A stretch of DNA of 64,000 nt, taken from Leptospira noumeaensis. Its GTDB lineage: Bacteria; Spirochaetota; Leptospiria; Leptospirales; Leptospiraceae. The stretch is taken from assembly GCF_004770765.1 (NCBI RefSeq), contig NZ_RQFK01000026.1:62001-126000 (forward strand). Direction: 5' to 3'. Below the pieces are notes generated by a model, which ran no database searches, was not told where the DNA came from, and was given only the letters and a program-made list of their open reading frames with translations. Numbering within the stretch: the stretch's first letter is position 1; each line of letters opens with the position of its first letter. Shown piece after piece: positions 56,209 to 64,000 of this stretch. A program made the position numbers and the translations under genes.

Positions 56209-57026
56209 ATTTAATTGTAACAGAAATTCGCCTATTCTTTGTTTGTTTATCTTTTCTTTCGAGAATTCCCTCGCCCCATTGGATCGGGTTCAAAGAAGAA
56301 TGGTTACATAAATCAATTAAATACTCTCCTTTTGTAGGAATTCTACTTGGTTCTTTGCAGTGGATAGTTTTTACTTTTTTTCAAACCTTCTTTGGCCCAG
56401 GAATCGCATTTGCCATTTCACTGGGGTTTTTGTTAATCATAACAGGTGCCTTTCACGAAGATGGGTTTTCTGATTTTTGTGACGGGATTGGCGGCGGTTG
56501 GAAACGAGAAGACATCCTTCGGATCATGAAGGATAGCCGGGTCGGGAGTTTTGGCGCGGCAGGAATTTCACTTCTACTTGTATTAAAAATTTTAGGCGCT
56601 ACGGAATCCTTGTTAGACACAAAAATCAAATGGGATCAATTTTCATTTGATCAAATAAACCAATTAACAATAATTTGGTTGTATTTTATTTCTGCTCATA
56701 GCCTCAGTCGATTTTTTTCTGTTCTGATGATGAAACTCCTCCCTTATGCAAAAGAAGAAGGATATGCAAAACCAATGGCCAAAGAAATTACTTGGCCTCA
56801 AACATTTTTTGCAAGCCTTGCGGGTTTGGTTCCATTTATTTGTCTCTCCTACTTTTATCCAAAATATTTATTAAGTCTGGTTTTTATTTTTCCCAGTTTA
56901 ATTTATATGTATTCTTTAATGAAACGTTGGATTGGTGGATTTACCGGAGATTGTTTGGGAGCCGTGCAACAAGTGGTAGAAACTTGTCTTTGGATTTCAG
57001 GAGTATTTTTGTGGACCTCTATTTAA
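56205..57026 (+). CDS. cobS: adenosylcobinamide-GDP ribazoletransferase
   Basis: CobS joins adenosylcobinamide-GDP with alpha-ribazole(-phosphate) at the membrane, the last assembly step of cobalamin. The 273 residues carry six or so membrane helices and the family's acidic loops [19 protein letters not shown] and [15 protein letters not shown], and a later [12 protein letters not shown]. It overlaps cobT by 4 bases and cobC by 16, so the trio is tightly coupled. Confidence 0.94.
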   Translation: MNLIVTEIRLFFVCLSFLSRIPSPHWIGFKEEWLHKSIKYSPFVGILLGSLQWIVFTFFQTFFGPGIAFAISLGFLLIITGAFHEDGFSDFCDGIGGGWKREDILRIMKDSRVGSFGAAGISLLLVLKILGATESLLDTKIKWDQFSFDQINQLTIIWLYFISAHSLSRFFSVLMMKLLPYAKEEGYAKPMAKEITWPQTFFASLAGLVPFICLSYFYPKYLLSLVFIFPSLIYMYSLMKRWIGGFTGDCLGAVQQVVETCLWISGVFLWTSI

Positions 57027-57604
57027 TCCGCCATCCAGAAACCATCGCACCGAAAGGAACTTGTTATGGACGCACCGACTTTCCTCTCAAATTTCCAGTA
57101 GAAGATACGGCAGACTCTACATTTTCTTATTTACCATCTACCTTTGATTTTTTTCTGTCGAGTCCAGCACCGAGAGCTCTCAAACTTTCTGCTGCATTAT
57201 TATCCAAATACAATTTTTCACAAGCGGATCATTCGCGAATACCAACTGACGAACGTTTGTGGGAAATGAATTTTGGAGATTGGGATGGAAAACTTTGGGA
57301 AGAAATTCCAAGAAAAGAAACCATTCCTTGGATGAAAGATTTCGTCAATGCCAGAACTCCCGGTGGAGAAGCATTTACTGATCTCATCTTTCGAATGGAT
57401 TCTTTTATCAATGACTGGAAATCTAATGGGTCTTTAAGAATGGACTGGGAAAAAACAAACAACAAATCCTTAAACTCACTGATTGTTGTTTGTCACTCAG
57501 GTCCCATCCGAGCGGTTCTTTGCAAACAGAACGGAATCCCTTACGCAGAAGCCTTCAAATCACCTGTGGACTTTGGTTCCGTCCACAAATTAGAGATAGA
57601 TTAA
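57011..57604 (+). CDS. cobC: alpha-ribazole phosphatase (histidine phosphatase family)
   Basis: The start is GTG at 57011, with CAGGAG 8 bases upstream and the sequence [11 protein letters not shown] beginning exactly at the catalytic motif; the frame also runs open far upstream inside cobS and would be mis-started there by an ORF caller. The phosphatase motif RHPET holds the catalytic His, followed by [27 protein letters not shown] and [12 protein letters not shown] with the second His. In this operon it should remove phosphate from alpha-ribazole-5'-phosphate. Its end overlaps the convergent gatB by 4 bases. Confidence 0.88.
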   Translation: MDLYLIRHPETIAPKGTCYGRTDFPLKFPVEDTADSTFSYLPSTFDFFLSSPAPRALKLSAALLSKYNFSQADHSRIPTDERLWEMNFGDWDGKLWEEIPRKETIPWMKDFVNARTPGGEAFTDLIFRMDSFINDWKSNGSLRMDWEKTNNKSLNSLIVVCHSGPIRAVLCKQNGIPYAEAFKSPVDFGSVHKLEID

Positions 57605-59064
57605 ACTTTCTTTTTTTCTCCGAGGGGACCAAGTTTCGCAAGAATCAATTCGTTCACAAGTTTTGGATCGGCTTTCCCTTTGGTTTCTTTCATCACTCCA
57701 CCAACAATCGCACCGAGCACACGGTCTTTACCATTTTTCCAACCTTCAACCGATTCTGGTTGAGACTCAATCACTCGGATCACAATTTCTTCGAGGGCCT
57801 TGTCATCACGAACTACTTTCAGACCTTTTGCTTCCACAATGGCTTCTGGTTGGTCTTTGGATGTTAACATATCTTCAAAGATGGTTTTGGCAATTTTACC
57901 TGTGATTTCACCTGAGTTGATGAGTTTTACAAGTTTACCAATACGCAAAGGATCGATGGCAAATTCTTGGATGGAAATATTTTCTTTGTTTACGATTCCA
58001 AGGATTTCATCTTTTACCCAGTTGGAAGTTTTTTTAGCATCTTCGGATACAAGTAAAGCTTGTTCAAAGTATTCGGCTATCTCGCGTTCGCTGGTAAGAA
58101 CTTCGGCATCATAGTCAGGAAGACCAAGTTCCGTTTTGTATCTTTCCTTTTTTTGTCTAGGAAGTTCTGGTAATGATTTACGAATGTCTTCAATAAAGGA
58201 ATCAGCAATTTGAATGGTTGGAAGATCTGGTTCTGGAAAATAACGATAATCGTGACTCATTTCTTTGGAACGCATAGGAATGGTTTTGAGTAAAGTGGCA
58301 TCCCAGAGTTTTGTCATTTGGCGAAATGATTCCCCTCGGGAATAAACATCTTTTTGCCATTCAATCTCATAGTCTATCGCTTGTTTTACGGCTTTAAAGG
58401 AGTTTAAGTTTTTGATTTCTACTCGAGTACGAAACCCTTTTTCCCCTTTAGGTCGAATGGAAACGTTTGCATCACAACGAAGAGAACCTTCTTCCATATT
58501 ACAATCAGATACTTGAATGTATCGTAAGATTGTTTTGAGTTCGTTCAAATAAACATAAGCTTCATCAGAAGAACGTAAGTCTGGTTCTGATACAATTTCG
58601 ATCAGAGGTGTTCCTGCACGGTTGTAATCTACATAGGAACGATTTATGGAAGGATCATGAGAGTGAATTAGTTTTCCCGCATCCTCTTCCATATGAATTC
58701 TTGTGAGAGGAATGAATTTTTCTTCTGTTTCCCCTTTTAATTTAATATGGACTCCACCTTGGGTTGCATAAGGTTTATCAAACTGAGAAATCTGGTAACC
58801 TTTTGGCAAATCGGGGTAAAAATAATTTTTACGATCAAATTTTGTAAACCTTGTGATTTCACATCCAAGGGCCACACCGGCACGCACTGCTTTTTCCAAA
58901 ACAACTTCGTTTAACACTGGCAATGTGCCAGGTAAAGCCACACAAAGTGTAGAAATATGAGTATTGGGACTACCACCGAATTCATTCGTAGCTGTGGAAA
59001 ATATTTTTGATAGAGTATTGAGCTGGACGTGAACTTCCAGACCGATGATGACTTCGTATTCCAT
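57601..59064 (-). CDS. gatB: aspartyl/glutamyl-tRNA amidotransferase subunit B
   Basis: GatB is the tRNA-binding and kinase subunit of GatCAB, which converts Glu-tRNA(Gln) and/or Asp-tRNA(Asn). The 487 residues match: [15 protein letters not shown] at the N-terminus, [58 protein letters not shown], and a helical YqeY-like tail. gatA and gatC are not in the window. The family is certain. Confidence 0.96.
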   Translation of the reverse strand: MEYEVIIGLEVHVQLNTLSKIFSTATNEFGGSPNTHISTLCVALPGTLPVLNEVVLEKAVRAGVALGCEITRFTKFDRKNYFYPDLPKGYQISQFDKPYATQGGVHIKLKGETEEKFIPLTRIHMEEDAGKLIHSHDPSINRSYVDYNRAGTPLIEIVSEPDLRSSDEAYVYLNELKTILRYIQVSDCNMEEGSLRCDANVSIRPKGEKGFRTRVEIKNLNSFKAVKQAIDYEIEWQKDVYSRGESFRQMTKLWDATLLKTIPMRSKEMSHDYRYFPEPDLPTIQIADSFIEDIRKSLPELPRQKKERYKTELGLPDYDAEVLTSEREIAEYFEQALLVSEDAKKTSNWVKDEILGIVNKENISIQEFAIDPLRIGKLVKLINSGEITGKIAKTIFEDMLTSKDQPEAIVEAKGLKVVRDDKALEEIVIRVIESQPESVEGWKNGKDRVLGAIVGGVMKETKGKADPKLVNELILAKLGPLGEKKKV

Positions 59065-59123
59065 GGGTTTGAAAACAGGATTTTCCCGGAAAATGAACCT
59101 GGCAATTCAATTTCCGAGGGAAA

Positions 59124-60227
59124 TCAATCCAGAGGGTCAGGGGCCGATTGCATTACCAATTTATAGAGGTTTTTTTGCTCCCGAGAAATGCTAATTTCGC
59201 CAGTTTGGTGCAGTTTTTTCGTAAACTCCGAAAGGTCTCTCACACGGGCCTCAAAGGCGATTCCAATTTTTTTATCTTCAAGGGCAATATGTGACAAAAG
59301 CCAATTTCTGAGATCCTGCACCAAATGCAAACCAGCACGCGGATTTCCTAATTTGAATTCATCGTTTCTCGTTTTGATAAATTCGATAAAACGTTTGTGT
59401 TGGTTCATGTGTTGTACCACATCCGTATACCGGAAGTATCTCATAATTTTGTCTTCCACACTAAAATGATCTTTTGTATAATCAATGGCTGCTGCTATAA
59501 CTTTATGAAAAGTTTCACTGGAACCATCACCTAACTTCAATGAATTGTCTAACTCAACAATCATCTTCAAAAGCCAAACATGTTGTAAGTCAATGATAGG
59601 AATACCAGTAGACAAGTTATAAGTTTTCCAGATGTTTCTAATTTCTTGGATGATATCAATGGACTGTTCGTGTAGGTTTATATGAGTTGTATCCACTTGT
59701 ACAATGTTTTGATATATCAAAAGTTGTTCTTTGGAAATTGGATATTTACCAGATTTTAGTATTTCATTACAGTAAGATTTTAAATCGAGACCACTTGCTT
59801 TGAAAAATTCTGCATAATCGGTATCATCATGTAAGATATGTTGAAATAACCATTTTTTCAGGATTTGTAAAATTCCCAAAGCTGCCATTTGGTTATTTTT
59901 TGCTTCGTAATATTTTTCCGTTAAACGTTCGACAAATTGACGATGGCCTTGTACATGTTCTTTATATTTTGGATAGTTAAAATGTTCCAAAATATCTTCT
60001 TCTAAAGTAAAATGTTCTGAAACATAATCCAATGCTTTTCGAAAAGAAGAATGAACATCAACGTCAGAACCATCTTTTTCAGATTCGACAATCGTTTCTT
60101 CCAATTCCAAGATAATATGAACCAACCAAACATGTTGTAAGTCAATGATAGGGATTCCGAGATGGAATGGCTCACTTAACCAAGTGATTCTTAAGGAATC
60201 GAGATGCGCGGAGTAATCCTTCTGCAT
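59124..60227 (-). CDS. tandem two-domain bacteriohemerythrin
   Basis: The 367-residue protein has two hemerythrin-like domains. Domain 1 (about 18-150) shows IIDLQHVWL, SEHFTLEEDIL, EHVQGHRQF and LFQHILHDDTDY; domain 2 (about 205-340) repeats IIDLQHVWL, KDHFSVEDKIM, QHMNQHKRF and LLSHIALEDKKI. Each set gives the five His plus acidic ligands of a di-iron site that binds oxygen or senses redox state; E-to-D changes occur in domain 2 at the second-box acid. No membrane or signalling domain is attached, so it is a soluble oxygen or iron binder. GGAGC precedes the ATG. Confidence 0.9.
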   Translation of the reverse strand: MQKDYSAHLDSLRITWLSEPFHLGIPIIDLQHVWLVHIILELEETIVESEKDGSDVDVHSSFRKALDYVSEHFTLEEDILEHFNYPKYKEHVQGHRQFVERLTEKYYEAKNNQMAALGILQILKKWLFQHILHDDTDYAEFFKASGLDLKSYCNEILKSGKYPISKEQLLIYQNIVQVDTTHINLHEQSIDIIQEIRNIWKTYNLSTGIPIIDLQHVWLLKMIVELDNSLKLGDGSSETFHKVIAAAIDYTKDHFSVEDKIMRYFRYTDVVQHMNQHKRFIEFIKTRNDEFKLGNPRAGLHLVQDLRNWLLSHIALEDKKIGIAFEARVRDLSEFTKKLHQTGEISISREQKNLYKLVMQSAPDPLD

Positions 60228-60367
60228 TGCTCCACAAAAATAACCGCGAGTCAGATGTCACCGAATTAGAACGATTTTAGGAATTGATATTTATCAGTAA
60301 TATTGAAAATACAAATTTAGATAAAATAGAATATTAAAAGAGGGGAATTTTGTAGTAAATTTCACAG

Positions 60368-60404
60368 ACACTCCCCGATTTTACACAAGGGAGTGTTTGT
60401 TTTG
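60368..60404. terminator. hairpin between hemerythrin start and aldehyde dehydrogenase end
   Basis: ACACTCCC (about 60368-60375) pairs with GGGAGTGT (about 60390-60397) over a loop of about 14 bases, in the 191-base gap upstream of the hemerythrin gene. A T-rich tract follows on the plus strand; on the minus strand, where it would end the aldehyde dehydrogenase transcript, the tail is weaker. Confidence 0.55.
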
Positions 60405-60418
60405 ATTCAGATTGGATA

Positions 60419-61894
60419 CTAAACGAAAAATTTTGTAGTAAACTTCACGATGAACCTCACAAAACTTGAGTAAGGTGGATACATCAGTTTTGCAATGGAT
60501 GCCTTAGGAGTTTGTAAAACAGATCTTTCATGAGAAAAAGTTTTAAACCCAAAAAGTCCGTGATAACTACCATGTCCAGAATGATTCACTCCACCAAATG
60601 GAAGATTTGAATTTACCAAGTGAAGGATAACGTCATTGATAACGGTTCCACCAGAACTTGTTCTTTTGATCACATATTTGGATGTACTTCTTTTTTTGGT
60701 GAAAATATACAACGCCAATGGTTTTGGCCTCTCATTGATGATCTGGATGGCTTCATCCAAAGTTTTGTAAGTCACAATTGGAAGGAGTGGTCCAAAAATT
60801 TCATCTTCCATAATACGCGAGTCTAAAGAAACGTTTGTAAGGATGGTTGGTGAAATGAAATTATCAGAACTTCTTACTTCTCCACCATAGGCAATTTTTG
60901 CACCTTTTTTCACTGCATCATCAACATAAGAAGATACTCTACTGAAATTTTTAGCGTTTACGATACGGCAAAAGTCGGGACTAGAGGAAAAATTTTCTGG
61001 TTTGGATTTAAAGAAACTTTCTGTTGTTTCCTTGGCATTTTTAACAAACTCTTCTACTTTTGACTCTGGAATCAAAAGGTAATCAGGTGCCACACAAGTT
61101 TGTCCTGCATTTAGAAATTTTCCCCACATAATTCTTTCGGCAGCTACCTTTAGATCAGCATCTTCTGCAACGATAGATGGCGACTTACCACCTAATTCTA
61201 ACGTAACACTAGTAAGGTTTTTTGCAGCAGCAGTCATAACAATTTTACCAACTGGAGTGGAACCAGTAAAAAAGATATGATCAAAAGGAACTTCGAGTAA
61301 TGCCGTAGCAACAGATACATCCCCTTCAAAAACTGCCACTTCGTCTTCCGCAAAAATCTCACTTAACATTGCCTTAATGACATCGGCAGTGTGCGGTGTG
61401 AACTCTGACGGTTTTAACATAATGGTATTTCCAGCAGCAATCGCAGCTGCTAGTGGAGCAATTGCTAGGTGGAAAGGATAATTCCATGGAGCAATGATGA
61501 GGCAAACACCCTTTGGTTCATATACGATGCGACTTGTAGCTCCAAGTAAAGTGGGAGGTGTCATCACATTTTTGGGGCGCATCCAATGTTTCACATGGCG
61601 GATGGCATCATTGATTTCTGCAATGGTAGGGAGGATTTCAGTAATGTCCACTTCTCCGGCTGATTTTTTAAAATCGGAATGCAGAGCCGTTTGGATTTCT
61701 TTTTGGTATTTGAGGACAACTGCTTTTAGTTGTTTGAGTTTTGCGATTCTTGTTTTGAAATTCGACAAACGAAGTTCCAAAGCCTTTTTCTTTTGCGCCT
61801 TGAAAATACGATCGATATCGGATGGAGTAAAACTTTTTGTTTGGATCACAGCCTTTCCCGAAGTTGGGGCTTGTGTTAGAGTGGCTTGGGTCAT
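60419..61894 (-). CDS. aldehyde dehydrogenase
   Basis: A 491-residue NAD(P)-dependent aldehyde dehydrogenase with [15 protein letters not shown] (substrate channel region), the catalytic Glu in [12 protein letters not shown], the catalytic Cys in [13 protein letters not shown] and [15 protein letters not shown]. Overall it is closest to the class 3 fatty-aldehyde type; the C-terminal hydrophobic stretch ([13 protein letters not shown]) resembles the membrane anchor of fatty aldehyde dehydrogenases. It probably oxidises long-chain aldehydes. GGAGATTCCC precedes the ATG. Confidence 0.92.
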   Translation of the reverse strand: MTQATLTQAPTSGKAVIQTKSFTPSDIDRIFKAQKKKALELRLSNFKTRIAKLKQLKAVVLKYQKEIQTALHSDFKKSAGEVDITEILPTIAEINDAIRHVKHWMRPKNVMTPPTLLGATSRIVYEPKGVCLIIAPWNYPFHLAIAPLAAAIAAGNTIMLKPSEFTPHTADVIKAMLSEIFAEDEVAVFEGDVSVATALLEVPFDHIFFTGSTPVGKIVMTAAAKNLTSVTLELGGKSPSIVAEDADLKVAAERIMWGKFLNAGQTCVAPDYLLIPESKVEEFVKNAKETTESFFKSKPENFSSSPDFCRIVNAKNFSRVSSYVDDAVKKGAKIAYGGEVRSSDNFISPTILTNVSLDSRIMEDEIFGPLLPIVTYKTLDEAIQIINERPKPLALYIFTKKRSTSKYVIKRTSSGGTVINDVILHLVNSNLPFGGVNHSGHGSYHGLFGFKTFSHERSVLQTPKASIAKLMYPPYSSFVRFIVKFTTKFFV

Positions 61895-61980
61895 GGGAAT
61901 CTCCGTATTACTGACTCTCGTTCATTTAGAGAGGAAGTTCAAGAACTTTTTCAAGGAAACGGGGCGAATCTATGTCTTTT

Positions 61981-64000
61981 TTATGCCAAAAACCCCTTAC
62001 CAAACCCTGGAGGAGGCCCATTTTGTGCGTAAACTTCCGTTCGTTCTAAATACAACTTTGCGGCCTTGTCGGAAGGGTCGATTTCGAGGACAGAACGAAA
62101 ACCCACACCCGCTTTTACAAACTCCCCATCCCAAAACAAATTCACACTTTCCTCAAATTGTTCTTTGGTTTTTAATTTTAGATCAAATGACTCTTCCACA
62201 CCTTCCACTAACACTTGAGCAATCCCAATTAACTTTTGTTTGGCGGGTATTTTAATGAAATCCAAAATTCTATGCGGATAGGAATCTGGATGTTGTAATT
62301 CAAGTAACGCATCTAAACTTATAATGATTTTGGCACCATATTTTTTTGTCATTGATTCCAAAGAGTTAGCAACTCCCATAGAGTCAGACAAAACCGCAGA
62401 TTCAATCCTTTGTTCTTCACCAATGATACCTAACATCAATTCACCAAAATGGATCCCTACACCGATTTGGATGTCACCTACCCGATGAGGTCTTGATTCC
62501 AAATTCCACCTTGCAATCGTTTTGTGCATTTCTATCCCTGCAGAAATTGCATCTTCAGGTTGTTTTTCGAACAAAGCAAAAATGGCATCCCCAACGTATT
62601 TTTCAATAAATCCATTGTGTGACCGGATGGTTGGTCCAACTTGACGTAAATAATCATTTAGGAATAAAAATGTTTCTTCAGGACTTAATGTTTCTGAGAT
62701 TGCAGTAAAATCTCTAATATCAGAAGACAATACTGACATCTGTTTTACGATAAAATCCCCTCGTTTGACTTTTGATTTTGATTCTTTAGAAAATAATTGA
62801 ATGAGTCGCAAAGGCACAAACTTCGCATATATTTTGTTAGATGACTCCAAGCGATTGTTTACTTCAATTAGTTCTGTAGTTAAAGTATCCATCGATGAAT
62901 AAAACCTTGCATTTCTTCTTGCGAGCAGGATACTTTGGAACAAAAAGAAAATAAATAAAGAAAAAGGCATTAGTGGTTGGGATTGGAACCAATAATTTCC
63001 TGCCATCAAATCATGAGTGGATCCGAGCATTAGTAGAAGTGATCCATAAAAAACCAAACTACTATCCTTCTTTCTCTGACGATAGATCTTCAAAATCACA
63101 TAAAAAGAACAAACACTAAAAAAGAGGATCAAAACTTGTGAAAAAATATTTGTTTTTGTAAATAGTTTTGCATCGGTCAAAACAACAAAGGAAACAAAAC
63201 AAGCCGTTATACTCCAACAAGAGTATAACATCCACTTGGGAACTTCCGACCTTCCAGGAAATAAACTCTTTAAGTATCCTAAGAAAAAACAGACAAGAAG
63301 TGGTGCCGATGTATAATCCAATACCTGCATCCAATGCCATGAAAAATCAGGGAATGCATACATGATATAAAAGTTATCAAGAACTACTAATCGTAAACCA
63401 GTGAACAAACAAAACAAAGCAAAGAAAAGGGAACTTTTTTCCTCTCTTCGAAAGAAAAATACTGTGAGTTGGTATAATGCCATTGTGAGCATCGCCCCAA
63501 AAACAAATACTTCACCAGCAGAATAAATAAGAGATTGGTTTTGGATGACCTCTTTAGTCCCAATTTCAATTGGTTTCCTATACCCACCACGAGCATGATG
63601 AAAATTACTGATCACAAACAGTATTTCTTGTTCTTCGGTTTCTGGTTGGAAGGAAACGTATTGGATTTGATATTTGGGAACGGACTTAAGTTCGTCAGTA
63701 CCTACCTTACCTGAACTTGCTATTTTTTGTCGATTGACATAGAGTTCGTAAGAACTAGTTGCTGGTTGGACTCGGAGGTAATACCGAATATTAATATCAG
63801 GCACCTTGAACCTTAAACGAAATACGGCAAAACCATCACCACCTTCCCCTTCAGGTCGATAGGAGTTCCAAGAAGAAGGAACTTTCACATAAGATTTATT
63901 AGGTTCATTTATTTTTTCAAATAAACTTTCACCGTAAACTTCTCCCCAATAAAATTCCCATTCACCACTAGTAGAAAGTTTTTTATTTTCTTTTACATAT
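61981..64000 (-). CDS. 7TMR-DISM membrane class III cyclase-like protein, 5'-truncated by window edge
   Basis: The frame is open to the right edge; an ORF caller's GTG at 63888 is internal, since WEFYWGEVYGESL before it is typical of the DISM extracellular domain. Order: 7TMR-DISMED2 domain (to about 63600), seven membrane helices (about 63500-62900), then a class III cyclase domain (SSDIRDFTAISE, EKYVGDAIFALF). The usual V-N-L-A-x-R-L-E helix here reads GVANSLES, so the Asn and Arg needed for catalysis are missing, and the substrate-selecting Thr position is Ala. A short TPR-like tail ends the protein. Function is probably sensory, catalysis doubtful. Confidence 0.85.
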   Translation of the reverse strand, partial: YVKENKKLSTSGEWEFYWGEVYGESLFEKINEPNKSYVKVPSSWNSYRPEGEGGDGFAVFRLRFKVPDINIRYYLRVQPATSSYELYVNRQKIASSGKVGTDELKSVPKYQIQYVSFQPETEEQEILFVISNFHHARGGYRKPIEIGTKEVIQNQSLIYSAGEVFVFGAMLTMALYQLTVFFFRREEKSSLFFALFCLFTGLRLVVLDNFYIMYAFPDFSWHWMQVLDYTSAPLLVCFFLGYLKSLFPGRSEVPKWMLYSCWSITACFVSFVVLTDAKLFTKTNIFSQVLILFFSVCSFYVILKIYRQRKKDSSLVFYGSLLLMLGSTHDLMAGNYWFQSQPLMPFSLFIFFLFQSILLARRNARFYSSMDTLTTELIEVNNRLESSNKIYAKFVPLRLIQLFSKESKSKVKRGDFIVKQMSVLSSDIRDFTAISETLSPEETFLFLNDYLRQVGPTIRSHNGFIEKYVGDAIFALFEKQPEDAISAGIEMHKTIARWNLESRPHRVGDIQIGVGIHFGELMLGIIGEEQRIESAVLSDSMGVANSLESMTKKYGAKIIISLDALLELQHPDSYPHRILDFIKIPAKQKLIGIAQVLVEGVEESFDLKLKTKEQFEESVNLFWDGEFVKAGVGFRSVLEIDPSDKAAKLYLERTEVYAQNGPPPGFGKGFLA

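Noticed and set aside
61494..62255. 253-codon plus-strand frame antisense to the aldehyde dehydrogenase start and the cyclase end
   Set aside because: It spans the opposite strands of two genes with clear catalytic motifs; composition is that of a mirror frame.

Overview
The window is AT-rich spirochaete DNA, and its content points to Leptospira, most likely a saprophytic or environmental species. The reasons are the many exported lipoproteins with loose lipoboxes, the families typical of the genus (PEGA, FecR and Calx-beta lipoproteins, AraC regulators with a 7TM front half, 7TMR-DISM cyclases), Shine-Dalgarno-led genes with frequent GTG/TTG starts, and a mix of intact housekeeping genes with many signalling proteins. 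The assignment is inferred from gene content; no rRNA or tRNA gene is present. Both edges cut genes: the first small membrane protein may begin outside the window, and the last cyclase gene runs off the right edge.

Layout. 1-8.3 kb: rhomboid-fold zinc-ribbon protein, exported protein, class III cyclase downstream of a broken Tudor-like gene, icd with its terminator, small unknowns, a lipocalin-like protein and an MBL hydrolase. 8.3-16.3 kb: trmB, a three-gene lipoprotein operon (FecR, PEGA, TPR/propeller) and rsgA. 16.3-25.7 kb: histidine kinase with an interrupted DHp domain, acyl-CoA desaturase, membrane protein, tpx, a YhaN/YhaO-like (SbcC/SbcD-like) pair and an AMACR-type protein. 25.7-34.6 kb: an 11-repeat Calx-beta lipoprotein, a Thr-nucleophile sulfatase-fold protein coupled to an SMR-like transporter, an alpha/beta hydrolase, a REP/BIME-like palindrome beside an AT-rich orphan gene, and an MBL protein. 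34.6-43.1 kb: lpdA, a methyltransferase, a four-gene signalling cluster (degenerate GAF/GGDEF-like protein, CheX-like phosphatase, hydrolase, FapA), msrA-mtnA and a phasin-like gene behind a tandem operator-like repeat. 43.2-47.4 kb: an operon of ECF-like sigma factor, putative sigma regulator, CHAT caspase-like protease and YkgJ-type cysteine-cluster protein. 47.4-64 kb: M23 peptidase, acyl-CoA ligase, dnaE with a coupled AraC regulator, cobT-cobS-cobC, gatB, tandem hemerythrin, aldehyde dehydrogenase and a DISM cyclase.

The most interesting system is the sigma/putative anti-sigma/CHAT protease operon at 43177-47377. Its composition recalls the Csx29-Csx30-RpoE part of type III-E CRISPR systems, in which a CHAT protease cuts a sigma-factor inhibitor, but here there is no CRISPR array and no cas gene. 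It could be a stand-alone protease-gated transcription switch. No CRISPR array, prophage, insertion sequence or tRNA was seen.
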